64,000 nucleotides of DNA from Burkholderiales bacterium (GTDB lineage Bacteria > Pseudomonadota > Gammaproteobacteria > Burkholderiales > JAEUOS01): the NCBI GenBank assembly GCA_016790635.1, contig JAEUOR010000050.1, forward strand, positions 1 to 64,000, in the 5' to 3' direction. Of the stretch, positions 46,828 through 54,789 are shown one piece after another. The notes beneath the pieces are model-generated. The model was not told where the DNA came from and made no database searches. It saw only the letters and a program-made list of their open reading frames with translations. Numbering within the stretch: the first letter of the stretch is position 1; the number at the start of each line of letters is the position of its first letter. The position numbers and the translations under genes were made by a program.

Positions 46828-47787
46828 CTAGCGGTTAGTGTCGAGCTTCAGGTCGGTGATGAGCTTCTTGAAATGCCGCTCCTCGGCCTCCAGCACGCTG
46901 CGGAACTGCGCGGGTGTCAGGTACATGGTGCTGTTAAAGCTCTTCCTGGTCGCCTCGACGAAGTCGGGCGCCTTCATGGCTTCAGGCACGGCCGCGACCC
47001 ATTTCGCCAGCACCGCGTCCGGCGTACCCTTGGGCGCGAAAAAACCGAACTTGGTCACGTCCGTCATTTCCACGCCGCCTTCCCTGACGGTCATGAAGTT
47101 GGGCATCAGGTCGGAGCGCTGCGGCCCGGTAATGGCCAGCGGAACCAGTTTGGCCGCGTTGACGTGCGGCATGATCGCGTTGGGCAGGCCGATCACGATG
47201 TCCACTGTGCCGCCGAGGATGGCGGTGACCGCCGGGCCGATGCCCTGGAACGGCACGTGCAGGAGCTTGAACCCGGCCGCCGCGGCGATGGCTTCACCCG
47301 CCATGTGCGTGGTGGTGCCCTGCCCAGCCGAACCGAAGTTGATGCGCCCGGGGTTGGCACGCCCGTAGGCGATCATCTCGGCCAAGGTCTTGAAAGGCGC
47401 ATCCGGCCGCGCCGCGACGACAAAGGGCGTACCGATGACGTTGCCGATCGGCACGAGGTCATCCATGACATAAGGCGTCTTGGCCATGCTGGGCTGCACC
47501 GTCAGCGCACCGGTGCCGGTGTAGAGCAGCGTATAGCCATCCGGCTTGGCGTTCTTGACCTGTGCGGTGCCGATCGCAGCGCCCGCACCGGCGACGTTGT
47601 CGATGACCAACCCCTGGCCCAGGATGCGCGTCAACGCCGGGGCCAGCAGGCGCAGTTGCTGGTCCGTGCCGCCCGGGGCATAAGGCACGACGACGCGAAT
47701 CGGCCGCGAGGGGTAGTCCTGGGCTAAAGCGAAGTTGGCAATTGCCAGCAGGCCGGCGATTGCGGCGGCAACGGAACGACGATTCAT
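46828..47787 (-). CDS. Bug/TctC-family periplasmic substrate-binding protein (DHOD-linked)
   Basis: Secreted binding protein of 319 residues with a signal peptide ending near FALAQ (about residue 23), followed by DYPSRPIRVVVPYAPGGTD and NVAGAGAAIGTAQVKNAKPDG. CCGGAGGT three bases before the ATG is a strong ribosome binding site. It is transcribed ahead of the dihydroorotate dehydrogenase-like gene. As with the other Bug proteins in this window there is no TctA/TctB pair. The ligand is probably linked to the DHOD-like enzyme; unknown. Confidence 0.93.
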   Translation of the reverse strand: MNRRSVAAAIAGLLAIANFALAQDYPSRPIRVVVPYAPGGTDQQLRLLAPALTRILGQGLVIDNVAGAGAAIGTAQVKNAKPDGYTLLYTGTGALTVQPSMAKTPYVMDDLVPIGNVIGTPFVVAARPDAPFKTLAEMIAYGRANPGRINFGSAGQGTTTHMAGEAIAAAAGFKLLHVPFQGIGPAVTAILGGTVDIVIGLPNAIMPHVNAAKLVPLAITGPQRSDLMPNFMTVREGGVEMTDVTKFGFFAPKGTPDAVLAKWVAAVPEAMKAPDFVEATRKSFNSTMYLTPAQFRSVLEAEERHFKKLITDLKLDTNR

Positions 47788-47945
47788 TTGACCTCCGGTG
47801 AAGGCTGTACCAAATCCGCACTGTACGACGAAATTCGCTGCAGTCGAGAGCAAGCGTGACATCGGCAACTCGGCAAGACTCAAACGAACCTGCCGCAGTG
47901 AAACTCGATGCGATTCACGTGGCCACGCGCGACCTAACTGCAAGG

Positions 47946-48578
47946 TCAGGGTTTAGATTGTGGCGCGCTGGTATTTCCTGCGGTGCTATATGCGTGCGTC
48001 GGCGGGCGAGCAAGCCAATAAGACAAGATCATCGCTGCGATGATTGCGACATTCACTGTGGCACGGCCTAGAAACCCAGCTAGATCATTTCGTACCTCAG
48101 GATTTAGCCATAGTGGCAAACCGACATACACAAGGGCCGCGAATATAGTCGAACAGACCAACAATGGCCGAAGCTGATACTTGCCTAAGAGGCAAAGCGG
48201 AATTCCGACTACGAACAACGCTGCGCCGAGAGCCAGAGCCGCCAGGACTGCAGCCGCCAGAAACGCGATGGGCGGAAAGAAGTGCAACAAATAACTAAAG
48301 AGATTGTGGCCGCCGGGCCACGCGATGAGTTGCAGAAATCCGCCTATAGCGGATGAAAAGAGAAAGGCCCCCACGGGTCGTGGACGAGCTTTGTTTTTCA
48401 TGTCACTAGCTTGTGGCACTGCGTCTTTGGATCGCTTCGCGCGTTCGATATAGGTGCCAACCGGAGACATGACTGGTTGCCAAGCGCTCCCAGCACCAAA
48501 TTCAGCTGAACAATTTGGACACTCCGTTGGAATCGTGTCCAGCGGGCAGGAGCAATTTGGACAGTAAAGCTTCACCAT
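47946..48578 (-). CDS. unrecognised zinc-ribbon membrane protein
   Basis: I do not recognise this 210-residue protein. It starts MVKLYCPNCSCPLD and has CPNCSAEFG soon after, so C6/C9 and C20/C23 can form a zinc ribbon. A charged linker with TYIERAKRSKDA is followed by three or four membrane helices (about 70-195). The C-terminus is a short polar tail. The gene and its flanks have visibly lower GC and different codon use from the surroundings, pointing to acquired DNA. Start at 48578 puts the ribbon at the N-terminus. Confidence 0.6.
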   Translation of the reverse strand: MVKLYCPNCSCPLDTIPTECPNCSAEFGAGSAWQPVMSPVGTYIERAKRSKDAVPQASDMKNKARPRPVGAFLFSSAIGGFLQLIAWPGGHNLFSYLLHFFPPIAFLAAAVLAALALGAALFVVGIPLCLLGKYQLRPLLVCSTIFAALVYVGLPLWLNPEVRNDLAGFLGRATVNVAIIAAMILSYWLARPPTHAYSTAGNTSAPQSKP

Positions 48579-48896
48579 GCTGCCTATCGGGACGGCGCCC
48601 AATTCTGAATGGTGCAAAAACCTGCAGCGCGTCGGGATACTGCGATCCTACTATGACAATGGATGTCATGACCAATTGCACACGGTATGGGCGCAGTGAA
48701 TATGCTCTGCGACCCGCAATACCTCTCGCTTGATTCACGCCCCATTTTCCTGCTCGAAATTCCGAATGGGCCGTGCCGCCACGTGGACACGTCGCACGCC
48801 CACCACTTTATCGACGAGCATGAACGGCGCCCTCCTTCGCCCCGGTAGGACCGCCGAAGGCCTCCCAGAAACTGCAAAGGATCTGCCGGATGAAGT
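48579..48896. other. AT-richer gap without a supported gene
   Basis: These 318 bases between the zinc-ribbon gene and the DUF1501 gene have lower GC than the rest of the window. Short open frames exist on both strands but none has a ribosome binding site plus recognisable protein sequence. No tRNA, terminator or mobile-element end is evident. The gap may be a remnant of the same acquired segment. Confidence 0.5.
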
Positions 48897-50069
48897 TCAG
48901 GCGCGCAGCAGGTTCAGTGTCGCGAAGCGTCCGCCCAGCACCTCGGCAGACGACAGGTTCCACCAACGCTCCAGCACGGTCGCGTAGAGCGAACGGAAAT
49001 CCACCGCGAACGGCAGGTTGCCGTTGCCGTCCAGCCGGCCCAGGGCTGGCGGCTGGCCCAAGAATCCACCGCGCACCGTGCCGCCCATGACGAAGTGCGG
49101 TGCGGCCGTGCCGTGGTCGGTGCCCTGCGACTGGTTTTCGCGCGGGCGGCGGCCGAATTCGGCATAGGTGGCGATCAGGGTCGAGTCCCAGCGGCCGATC
49201 TCTTCCAGCGCGGATTTGAGGGCGACGAGGCCCTCGGCCAGTTGGCGCAGCAGGTTGGCGTGGGGCGTGGCCTGGTTCTGGTGGGTGTCGAAGCCGCCCA
49301 GGGACAGGCGCAGCGCGGCCACGGGGCGGCGGTTGGCGGCGATCTGCGCGGCCATGCGCACCTGGTTGCCAAAGTCGCCCTGCGGGAACGCGGTGCGGAA
49401 TTCGCGTCGTGCGTCCAGGCCGGCGGCGGCGTCGACGATGTTGTTCTCGACCTTGAGGATATGCTGCAGGGCGCGGCTGCGGCGTGGGGCGGTGGCCTCA
49501 GTCTCGATCAGGCGCGCCTGCTGGGCAAAGCGTTCCGGGTTGGCCAGCGCCACGCCGCGCGGCGCGCCGGTCAGCGGCCCCATGTCGTTGTTGCCGATCG
49601 CGACCCCGTCGGCCAGGTACTGGGCCGGCACCGGGCGTGCGGCAAAGGCGCGCGCCAGCCAGCCCTGGTGCAGGTATTCGTCGGCGCGCGATGCGGTGTC
49701 CCAGATTTCGATCGACCTGAAGTGCGACAGGTTGGGTTCCGGGTAGCCCAGGCCCTCGACGATGGCCAGGTGGCCGGACTGCCAGACCGGCAGCAGCGGC
49801 GCCAGGGACGGGTGCAGTCCGGCGCGCTCGGACAGTTGCACGATTTCGTCGCGGCGTAGCGCCAGGCGTGGCCGCAGGCTGGCGTAGATCGGGTCGGCAT
49901 AGGGGACGACGGTGTTCAGGCCGTCGTTGGCGCCCTTGAGCTCGACCAGGATCAAGAGGCGCGTGGCATCGGTCGCCGCTGGCGCGGCAGCGTTCTGGGC
50001 GCGTGCCGAGTGCAGCCAGACGCCCAGCGGAGCGGCGGCGGCCAGGGACAGGAATTGGCGACGATGCAT
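48897..50069 (-). CDS. DUF1501 family protein, Tat-type export signal
   Basis: Protein of 390 residues with a twin-Arg signal (MHRRQFLSLAAAAPLGVWLH, RRQFL motif) and cleavage near SARAQ. The body has LVELKGANDGLNTVVPYADP, GLHPSLAPLLPVW and DHGTAAPHFVMGG, typical of DUF1501, which belongs to the alkaline phosphatase/sulfatase-like fold group. A GTG in frame at 50078 would overlap the DUF1800 stop (GTGA); the ATG at 50069 gives a cleaner signal peptide. It is paired with DUF1800 as in many bacteria. Function unknown; exported cofactor-containing protein is plausible. Confidence 0.87.
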   Translation of the reverse strand: MHRRQFLSLAAAAPLGVWLHSARAQNAAAPAATDATRLLILVELKGANDGLNTVVPYADPIYASLRPRLALRRDEIVQLSERAGLHPSLAPLLPVWQSGHLAIVEGLGYPEPNLSHFRSIEIWDTASRADEYLHQGWLARAFAARPVPAQYLADGVAIGNNDMGPLTGAPRGVALANPERFAQQARLIETEATAPRRSRALQHILKVENNIVDAAAGLDARREFRTAFPQGDFGNQVRMAAQIAANRRPVAALRLSLGGFDTHQNQATPHANLLRQLAEGLVALKSALEEIGRWDSTLIATYAEFGRRPRENQSQGTDHGTAAPHFVMGGTVRGGFLGQPPALGRLDGNGNLPFAVDFRSLYATVLERWWNLSSAEVLGGRFATLNLLRA

Positions 50070-50074
50070 GGCGG

Positions 50075-51598
50075 TCACTTGAGCTGGTAGGTCGGGTCCA
50101 GGAGCGTGGAGCGCAGCAGCTGCCTGGGGGTGCTCGCGACGGCGATCGGTGTGGCCGGCTCGCCGGGCAAGAGTGCGCGCTGGATCGCGGTGTAGGGTTG
50201 CCCGGCGAACTGCGCCAGGAAATGCTCGGTGTCGAATTGCACGCTGGCGGCGGCGCGCATGAACTGCTGCCGCCCATCCATGTCCATGCGACCGGCGCCC
50301 TTGATGTCGCCGAATTCGCGTGGCCGCATGACTTCGCGTTCCACCATGACGGGCTGCGGTGCGACGCCAGGCGGGATGCGCCCGGCGGCCTCGCGCATTT
50401 CATCGACCCGGAACAATCGCTCGGCGAACTGCTTGCGCCCCAGGAGCGTGGAACTGGTGATCCAGGCCTCGCCGCCCGGCCAGCCGCGCACGTTGGGCGG
50501 CGCCATGAGGTTCTGCCCCAGCCCGGCCGCGACGAAGACGAACGGCAGCGGGTCGGTATAGGACACTCCCAGCTGGCGCACGGTGCCCACCACCAGCTCG
50601 ACCGGCGACTTGATGAGGCCGGCGCGCTGCTCGGCGGCGGTGAAGCGCGGCGAGTTGAATATCGCGCGCAGGGCCGTGCGGATGTCGTAGCGCGAAGTGC
50701 GAAAGAGCGCCGCGATGCGCTTGATCTCGGCAGCGTCGGTCCCGCCGGGCGCATCGGAAACGAACTCGCGCCACAGTTTGCGCACGATGAACTCGGCGCA
50801 GGCCGGATGCGCCAGCAGCAGGTCAAGGATGGCGTCGCCGTCGAATTCCCCGCTCTTGCCGAAGACCGTCTTCACGCCTTCGTCGTGCAGCATGGGCCGG
50901 CGGCGGAACTCCAGGTTGTCCAGGTCCAGGCTCCAGCCGGTGAAGGCGCGCGCCGCTTCCTTGATGTCGCGCTCGTTGTAGTTGCCCTCGCCCAGAGTGA
51001 AGAGCTCCATGACCTCGCGGGCAAAGTTCTCATTGGGCGCGCCGCGCCGGTTGGTCGCGGCGTCCAGGTAGATGATCATCGCCGGGTCCTTGGACGCCGC
51101 GTGCAGCATCTCGCCGAAGTTGCCCAGCGCATGGCGGCGCAGGAGCACGTTCTGCCGGTACATGAGCTGCGGGATGCGCACCTTTTGCAGGGACGAGACG
51201 AAATGGTTGTGCCAGAAAAGCGTCATGCGCTCGGTCAGGGGCGACGGCGTCGCGAGCATTTCCGCCATCCACCACGAGCGCAGCTCGAAGCCGCGCGTGC
51301 CCTGGCGCTGCTGAAAGGCACGGCGTTCCTCGTCGCTCATTTCCTTCAGGCGCGGGCGCTCGGCAGGTTCGTTGACCCAGGTCGGCGGCGGGGTGCGCGC
51401 GTCGCTGCGGACACCGGCCAGCAGGCGTTCGACCGCCTCGGCGCGGGACAACGGTGCAAATTGACGTACCTCGGCCTCGGCGGGCGCGAAGCCGGTACGC
51501 GTCAACAGGTAACGGGCTTCGTCGGCACCCATCGGTGCGGCGCTGGCGCCCGCGGTGGCGACAAGCGCCAGGAATGGCATGAGGAAGCGCAGCATCAT
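50075..51598 (-). CDS. DUF1800 family protein
   Basis: Exported protein of 507 residues with a short signal peptide (MMLRFLMPFLALVATAGASA). The mature part has MGADEARYLLTRTGFAPAEA, MTLFWHNHFVSSLQKV and NENFAREVMELFTLGEGNYN, the core DUF1800 motifs. It is followed 5 bp later by the DUF1501 gene, its constant partner, and preceded 6 bp upstream by a small charged exported protein. The biochemical role of the pair is not known. Confidence 0.9.
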   Translation of the reverse strand: MMLRFLMPFLALVATAGASAAPMGADEARYLLTRTGFAPAEAEVRQFAPLSRAEAVERLLAGVRSDARTPPPTWVNEPAERPRLKEMSDEERRAFQQRQGTRGFELRSWWMAEMLATPSPLTERMTLFWHNHFVSSLQKVRIPQLMYRQNVLLRRHALGNFGEMLHAASKDPAMIIYLDAATNRRGAPNENFAREVMELFTLGEGNYNERDIKEAARAFTGWSLDLDNLEFRRRPMLHDEGVKTVFGKSGEFDGDAILDLLLAHPACAEFIVRKLWREFVSDAPGGTDAAEIKRIAALFRTSRYDIRTALRAIFNSPRFTAAEQRAGLIKSPVELVVGTVRQLGVSYTDPLPFVFVAAGLGQNLMAPPNVRGWPGGEAWITSSTLLGRKQFAERLFRVDEMREAAGRIPPGVAPQPVMVEREVMRPREFGDIKGAGRMDMDGRQQFMRAAASVQFDTEHFLAQFAGQPYTAIQRALLPGEPATPIAVASTPRQLLRSTLLDPTYQLK

Positions 51599-51604
51599 GT
51601 GGCC

Positions 51605-51898
51605 TCAACGACGATAGATATCGTGTCCGTGGTCGCGGATCTGCCGGCGCAGTTCGCGCCGCTCGTCCGGCGGCATGCGCTGTCCTTGCGCATCACGCCC
51701 GGCGTTTTGCTCCTCGCGGCGTTCCATGCGCTCCATGCGTTCCTCGCGCCGCTCACGGTATTCGCGGCGCATTTCCTCGCGCGCGGCGCGGCGCTCCTCG
51801 AAGCCCGGCCCGCCGGGGCCGGGGCGCGGAGCTTGCGCCAGCGCCGCCTGGGCAGACGCCAGGAGCGCAAGAGTCAGGAAGACGTGGCGGAGCGACAT
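51605..51898 (-). CDS. small exported protein rich in Glu/Arg
   Basis: Protein of 97 residues that I do not recognise. A signal peptide (about 1-22, ending ALAQ) is followed by a Pro/Gly segment and a highly charged stretch built of ERREERMERMERREE-like repeats, probably a long helix, then DGHGHDIYRR-like basic end (DHGHDIYRR). It is 6 bp upstream of the DUF1800 gene on the same strand, so it is first in this three-gene unit. The mature protein may bind metal or envelope polymers; this is speculation. Confidence 0.68.
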   Translation of the reverse strand: MSLRHVFLTLALLASAQAALAQAPRPGPGGPGFEERRAAREEMRREYRERREERMERMERREEQNAGRDAQGQRMPPDERRELRRQIRDHGHDIYRR

Positions 51899-51964
51899 GG
51901 TCGAAATAACGGCCGGCGGATCGTGCAGTTGACCCATGCTACGCGCGTGGCCTGCGGCAAGTGG

Positions 51965-51993
51965 TAAGCAGTTGTAAAGCCGGCCGGTAGAAT
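51965..51993 (+). promoter_or_regulatory. candidate promoter for the GMC oxidoreductase gene, possibly leaderless
   Basis: TAGAAT (51988-51993) with TAAGCA (51965-51970) 17 bases upstream. The -10 box ends only 7 bases before the ATG at 52001, so transcription would start at or next to the start codon. There is no Shine-Dalgarno sequence. Confidence 0.45.
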
Positions 51994-52000
51994 CGCAGGC

Positions 52001-53602
52001 ATGACAGGGATCGAGTACGACTACGTCATCGTCGGCGGCGGCAGCGCAGGATGCCTCCTTGCCAACCGCCTGTCGGCCGACCCGAACGTCTCGGTCTGCC
52101 TGGTGGAAGCCGGGCGCAGCGACAACTGGATCTGGATCAAGATCCCGGTAGGTTACCTGTATTGCATCGCCAACCCGCGCACCGACTGGATGTACCGCAC
52201 CGAGGCCGAGGCCGGCCTCAACGGACGCGACATCCACTACGCGCGCGGGCTGGGCCCGGGCGGGTGCTCGCTCATCAACGCCATGATCTACATGCGCGGG
52301 CAGAAGCGCGACTACGAGGAATGGGCGCGACTGTCGGGCAGCGACCTGTGGAATTGGGAGCACGTGCTGCCCCTTTTCCTGCGTCACGAGGATTCGCATC
52401 GCGGCCAGAGCCACTTCCATGGCGCCGGCGGCGAGGTGCGTGTCGAGGAACAGCGTCTGTCCTGGAAGATCCTCGACCGCTTCGCCGAAGCCGCCGAACA
52501 AGCCGGGATTCCAGCCTCGGCCGACTTCAACACCGGCAACAACGCCGGCTGGGGGCGCTTCGAGGTCACGCAGCGGCGCGGCGTGCGCTGGCATGCGGCG
52601 CGGGCCTTCCTGCACCCGGTGCGCAAGCGCGCCAATCTCACCGTGCGCGAACAAAGCCGAGCGCTGGGCCTGGACTTCCAGGGCCGGCGCTGCAGCGGCG
52701 TGCATGTGGCAGGCCCCGACGGCACGGCCACGCTCACGGCCCGGCGCGAAGTCGTGCTCGCCTCCGGCGCCATCGGTAGCCCGCAGTTGCTGCAGCTCTC
52801 CGGGATTGGCGACCCCGACCTCCTTGCGCGCTACCAGATTCCGGTCGTGCACGCCCTGCCCGGCGTCGGACGCAACCTGCAGGATCACCTGCAACTGCGC
52901 ATGGCCTTCAAGGTGCGCGGCATCGCCACCTTGAACACCCAGGCGAACAGTTTTCTCGGGCGGGCGCTGATGGGGCTGCGCTACGGCCTCTTCCGCACCG
53001 GCCCCCTGACCATGGCACCGTCGCAGCTGGGGGTCTTCTGGCACAGCGAGCCCGGCTTGCCGACTCCCAACTTGCAGTTCCACGTGCAGCCGCTCTCGCT
53101 GGACAAGTTCGGCGATCCGCTGCACCGTTTTCCGGCGTTCACGGCCTCGGTGTGCAACCTGCGCCCGACCTCGCGCGGCAGCGTGCAAATCCGCAGCGCC
53201 GATCCGTTGGTCAATCCCGCCATCCACTGCAACTACCTTTCCACTGACGCAGACCGCGCGGTCGCGGCGGCCTCCCTGCGGCTGGCACGGCGCATCGTCG
53301 CCATGCCAGCCCTGAAACGCTACCAGCCGGAGGAATTCCTGCCCGGACCGCGGTTCTCCAGCGATGCCGAACTCGTCGCCGCGGCTGGCGACATCGGCAC
53401 GACCATCTTCCATCCGGTCGGCACCTGCGCCATGGGACGCGCCGATGATCCGGCAGCGGTGGTGGACGCCCACCTGCGTGTGCGGGGCATCGAGGGCCTG
53501 CGCATCGCCGATGCCTCGGTCATGCCGGTCATCACCTCGGGCAACACCAACGCGCCGACCATGATGATCGCCGAGCAGGCGGCCGCCCTGCTGCGCGCCT
53601 GA
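52001..53602 (+). CDS. GMC-family FAD oxidoreductase (choline dehydrogenase-like)
   Basis: Flavoprotein of 533 residues that oxidises an alcohol. FAD-binding VIVGGGSAGCLLANRLSADP is at the N-terminus, followed by RGLGPGGCSLINAMIYMRG (first GMC signature) and GAIGSPQLLQLSGIGDP (second signature). The catalytic His is in HPVGTCAMGRADDPAAVVD in part, and the second base in SGNTNAPTMMIAEQA. Usual length. It stands alone, divergent from the DUF1800 group. Substrate not predictable. Confidence 0.93.
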   Translation: MTGIEYDYVIVGGGSAGCLLANRLSADPNVSVCLVEAGRSDNWIWIKIPVGYLYCIANPRTDWMYRTEAEAGLNGRDIHYARGLGPGGCSLINAMIYMRGQKRDYEEWARLSGSDLWNWEHVLPLFLRHEDSHRGQSHFHGAGGEVRVEEQRLSWKILDRFAEAAEQAGIPASADFNTGNNAGWGRFEVTQRRGVRWHAARAFLHPVRKRANLTVREQSRALGLDFQGRRCSGVHVAGPDGTATLTARREVVLASGAIGSPQLLQLSGIGDPDLLARYQIPVVHALPGVGRNLQDHLQLRMAFKVRGIATLNTQANSFLGRALMGLRYGLFRTGPLTMAPSQLGVFWHSEPGLPTPNLQFHVQPLSLDKFGDPLHRFPAFTASVCNLRPTSRGSVQIRSADPLVNPAIHCNYLSTDADRAVAAASLRLARRIVAMPALKRYQPEEFLPGPRFSSDAELVAAAGDIGTTIFHPVGTCAMGRADDPAAVVDAHLRVRGIEGLRIADASVMPVITSGNTNAPTMMIAEQAAALLRA

Positions 53603-53612
53603 GCCCCGGGCG

Positions 53613-53725
53613 TACGGCCGAATTGGCGCCGTAAGCCCTGCCTACTCGCCACTTGCTGCCCGTTGGCGGCGACGTAACCTGAGCAGATTCCACAGGTTCT
53701 GGCCGTCCGGGCGGCAACAACCCGG
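53613..53725 (+). promoter_or_regulatory. cluster of inverted repeats ahead of the RR-CheC-GGDEF operon
   Basis: Three dyads lie in the 145 bp between the GMC gene and the leader ORF: TACGGC/GCCGTA (53613-53618 / 53628-53633), AACCTG/CAGGTT (53676-53681 / 53693-53698) and CCGGG/CCCGG (53707-53711 / 53721-53725). They may be operators or leader RNA hairpins. No clear -35/-10 pair was found, so the promoter itself is not placed. Confidence 0.4.
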
Positions 53726-53747
53726 TCATTCGGCCTGGAGACGAGAC

Positions 53748-53804
53748 ATGCAGATCGATCGGCGAGCGCCACGCCCCCCGATGCGCTCGCGGAGTGCGGC
53801 ATGA
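53748..53804 (+). CDS. 18-residue leader ORF coupled to the response regulator gene
   Basis: A short frame, ATG at 53748 with GGAG eight bases upstream, encodes MQIDRRAPRPPMRSRSAA and ends in TGA overlapping the ATG of the response regulator (ATGA at 53801-53804). The peptide is Arg/Pro-rich, which can slow ribosomes. The overlap and its own ribosome binding site suggest translational coupling. It may be regulatory; it could also be chance, since a second GGAG serves the regulator directly. Confidence 0.5.
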   Translation: MQIDRRAPRPPMRSRSAA

Positions 53805-54169
53805 CCACGCCAGTGACGGTCGTGGACGATTCCGCGCTGGCGCGCAAGATGCTCATTCGCGCGCTGCCTAGCGAATGGGCGGTGGAGATCACGCAGGCAG
53901 CCAATGGCCACGAAGCGTTGGCCGCCTACCGCGCCGGTCGTGCAGGCGTGATGTTCCTCGACCTGCAGATGCCCGAGATGGACGGCTATGAAGTCCTGGA
54001 GGCGCTCCGCCGCGAACAGCTCGACAGTTTCGTCGTCGTCGTCTCCGCCGACATCCAGCCCCTGGCCCAGCAGCGCGTCAAGGAACTGGGGGCGATCGGC
54101 TTCGTCAAGAAACCGGTGCAGCCCGCTGACATCGTCGCGCTGCTGCGCGAGCACAGGGTCATGGCATGA
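53801..54169 (+). CDS. single-domain response regulator (CheY-like)
   Basis: Receiver domain of 122 residues without an output domain. The acidic pocket is D9/D10, the phosphoacceptor D54 in VMFLDLQMPEMDG, and the conserved Lys in FVKKPVQP. It overlaps the leader ORF and the CheC gene by ATGA junctions, and is followed by CheC and a diguanylate cyclase. It probably carries a phosphoryl group controlled by CheC and from a kinase encoded elsewhere, and tunes the cyclase. Usual size. Confidence 0.93.
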   Translation: MTTPVTVVDDSALARKMLIRALPSEWAVEITQAANGHEALAAYRAGRAGVMFLDLQMPEMDGYEVLEALRREQLDSFVVVVSADIQPLAQQRVKELGAIGFVKKPVQPADIVALLREHRVMA

Positions 54170-54780
54170 CCTTGCTCCTGTCCGAGGACCAGCGCGACGC
54201 CCTGCAGGAGGTCAGCAATATCGCGATGGGCCAGGCGGGCGATTCGTTGGCCCGGCTCCTGGGAGTCTTCGTCAAATTGTCAGTGCCGCGCATCCATGTC
54301 GTCGAGGCCGGCGCAGTCGGCGGCATGCTGATGGAGACGCTGGGTGTTGATGCTCCGGTCACGGCGATCCGCCAGGCTTTCCACGGCGCCCTGCGCGGCG
54401 AGGCAGTGGCGCTCTACCCGGATGAGGGACGTGGCGACATCGGCGACCTGCTCGGCTACGACGCCGATCCCGCGCTCGAACGTCAGGAGGAATTGCTGCT
54501 CGACGTCACCAACCTGCTGATCGGCGCCAGTGTCTCCGGCATCAGCGGTATGCTCGGCCGGGACGCCGCCTTCCAGCCACCGACCCTGGTCGCGTGCGGC
54601 GCGCGCGTGAGTCGACTCTTGGATGGCACGGAGACTCCCTGGCAGTGCGCGCTCCTGGTGCAGGTTCATTTCAGTGTCGCTGAACGCGGTTTCACCTGTC
54701 ACCTGATCCATTTCATGCCGGATACCTCCGTCGACGCCCTGCGTCACGCGCTCGACGGCTTCATGGCAACCCTGGCGTGA
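54166..54780 (+). CDS. CheC-like phosphatase
   Basis: CheC/CheX/FliY-family protein of 204 residues that dephosphorylates CheY-type regulators. It has two copies of the active-site motif: E15-x2-N18 in LQEVSNIAMGQAGDSLARLL and a second, DVTNLLIGASVSGISGMLG, where Glu is replaced by Asp. Its ATG overlaps the response regulator stop. The likely partner is the receiver encoded just upstream. In this neighbourhood the module controls c-di-GMP rather than a full chemotaxis array, since no other che gene is present. Confidence 0.88.
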   Translation: MTLLLSEDQRDALQEVSNIAMGQAGDSLARLLGVFVKLSVPRIHVVEAGAVGGMLMETLGVDAPVTAIRQAFHGALRGEAVALYPDEGRGDIGDLLGYDADPALERQEELLLDVTNLLIGASVSGISGMLGRDAAFQPPTLVACGARVSRLLDGTETPWQCALLVQVHFSVAERGFTCHLIHFMPDTSVDALRHALDGFMATLA

Positions 54781-54789
54781 CAGTCGCCC

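Noticed and set aside
48584..48877. Minus-strand open frame of 97 codons in the AT-richer gap
   Set aside because: No ribosome binding site, no homology that I recognise, and irregular composition.
51899..53473. Upstream extension of the small Glu/Arg-rich protein frame over the GMC gene
   Set aside because: The extension is antisense to the GMC oxidoreductase; the ATG at 51898 gives a clean signal peptide.
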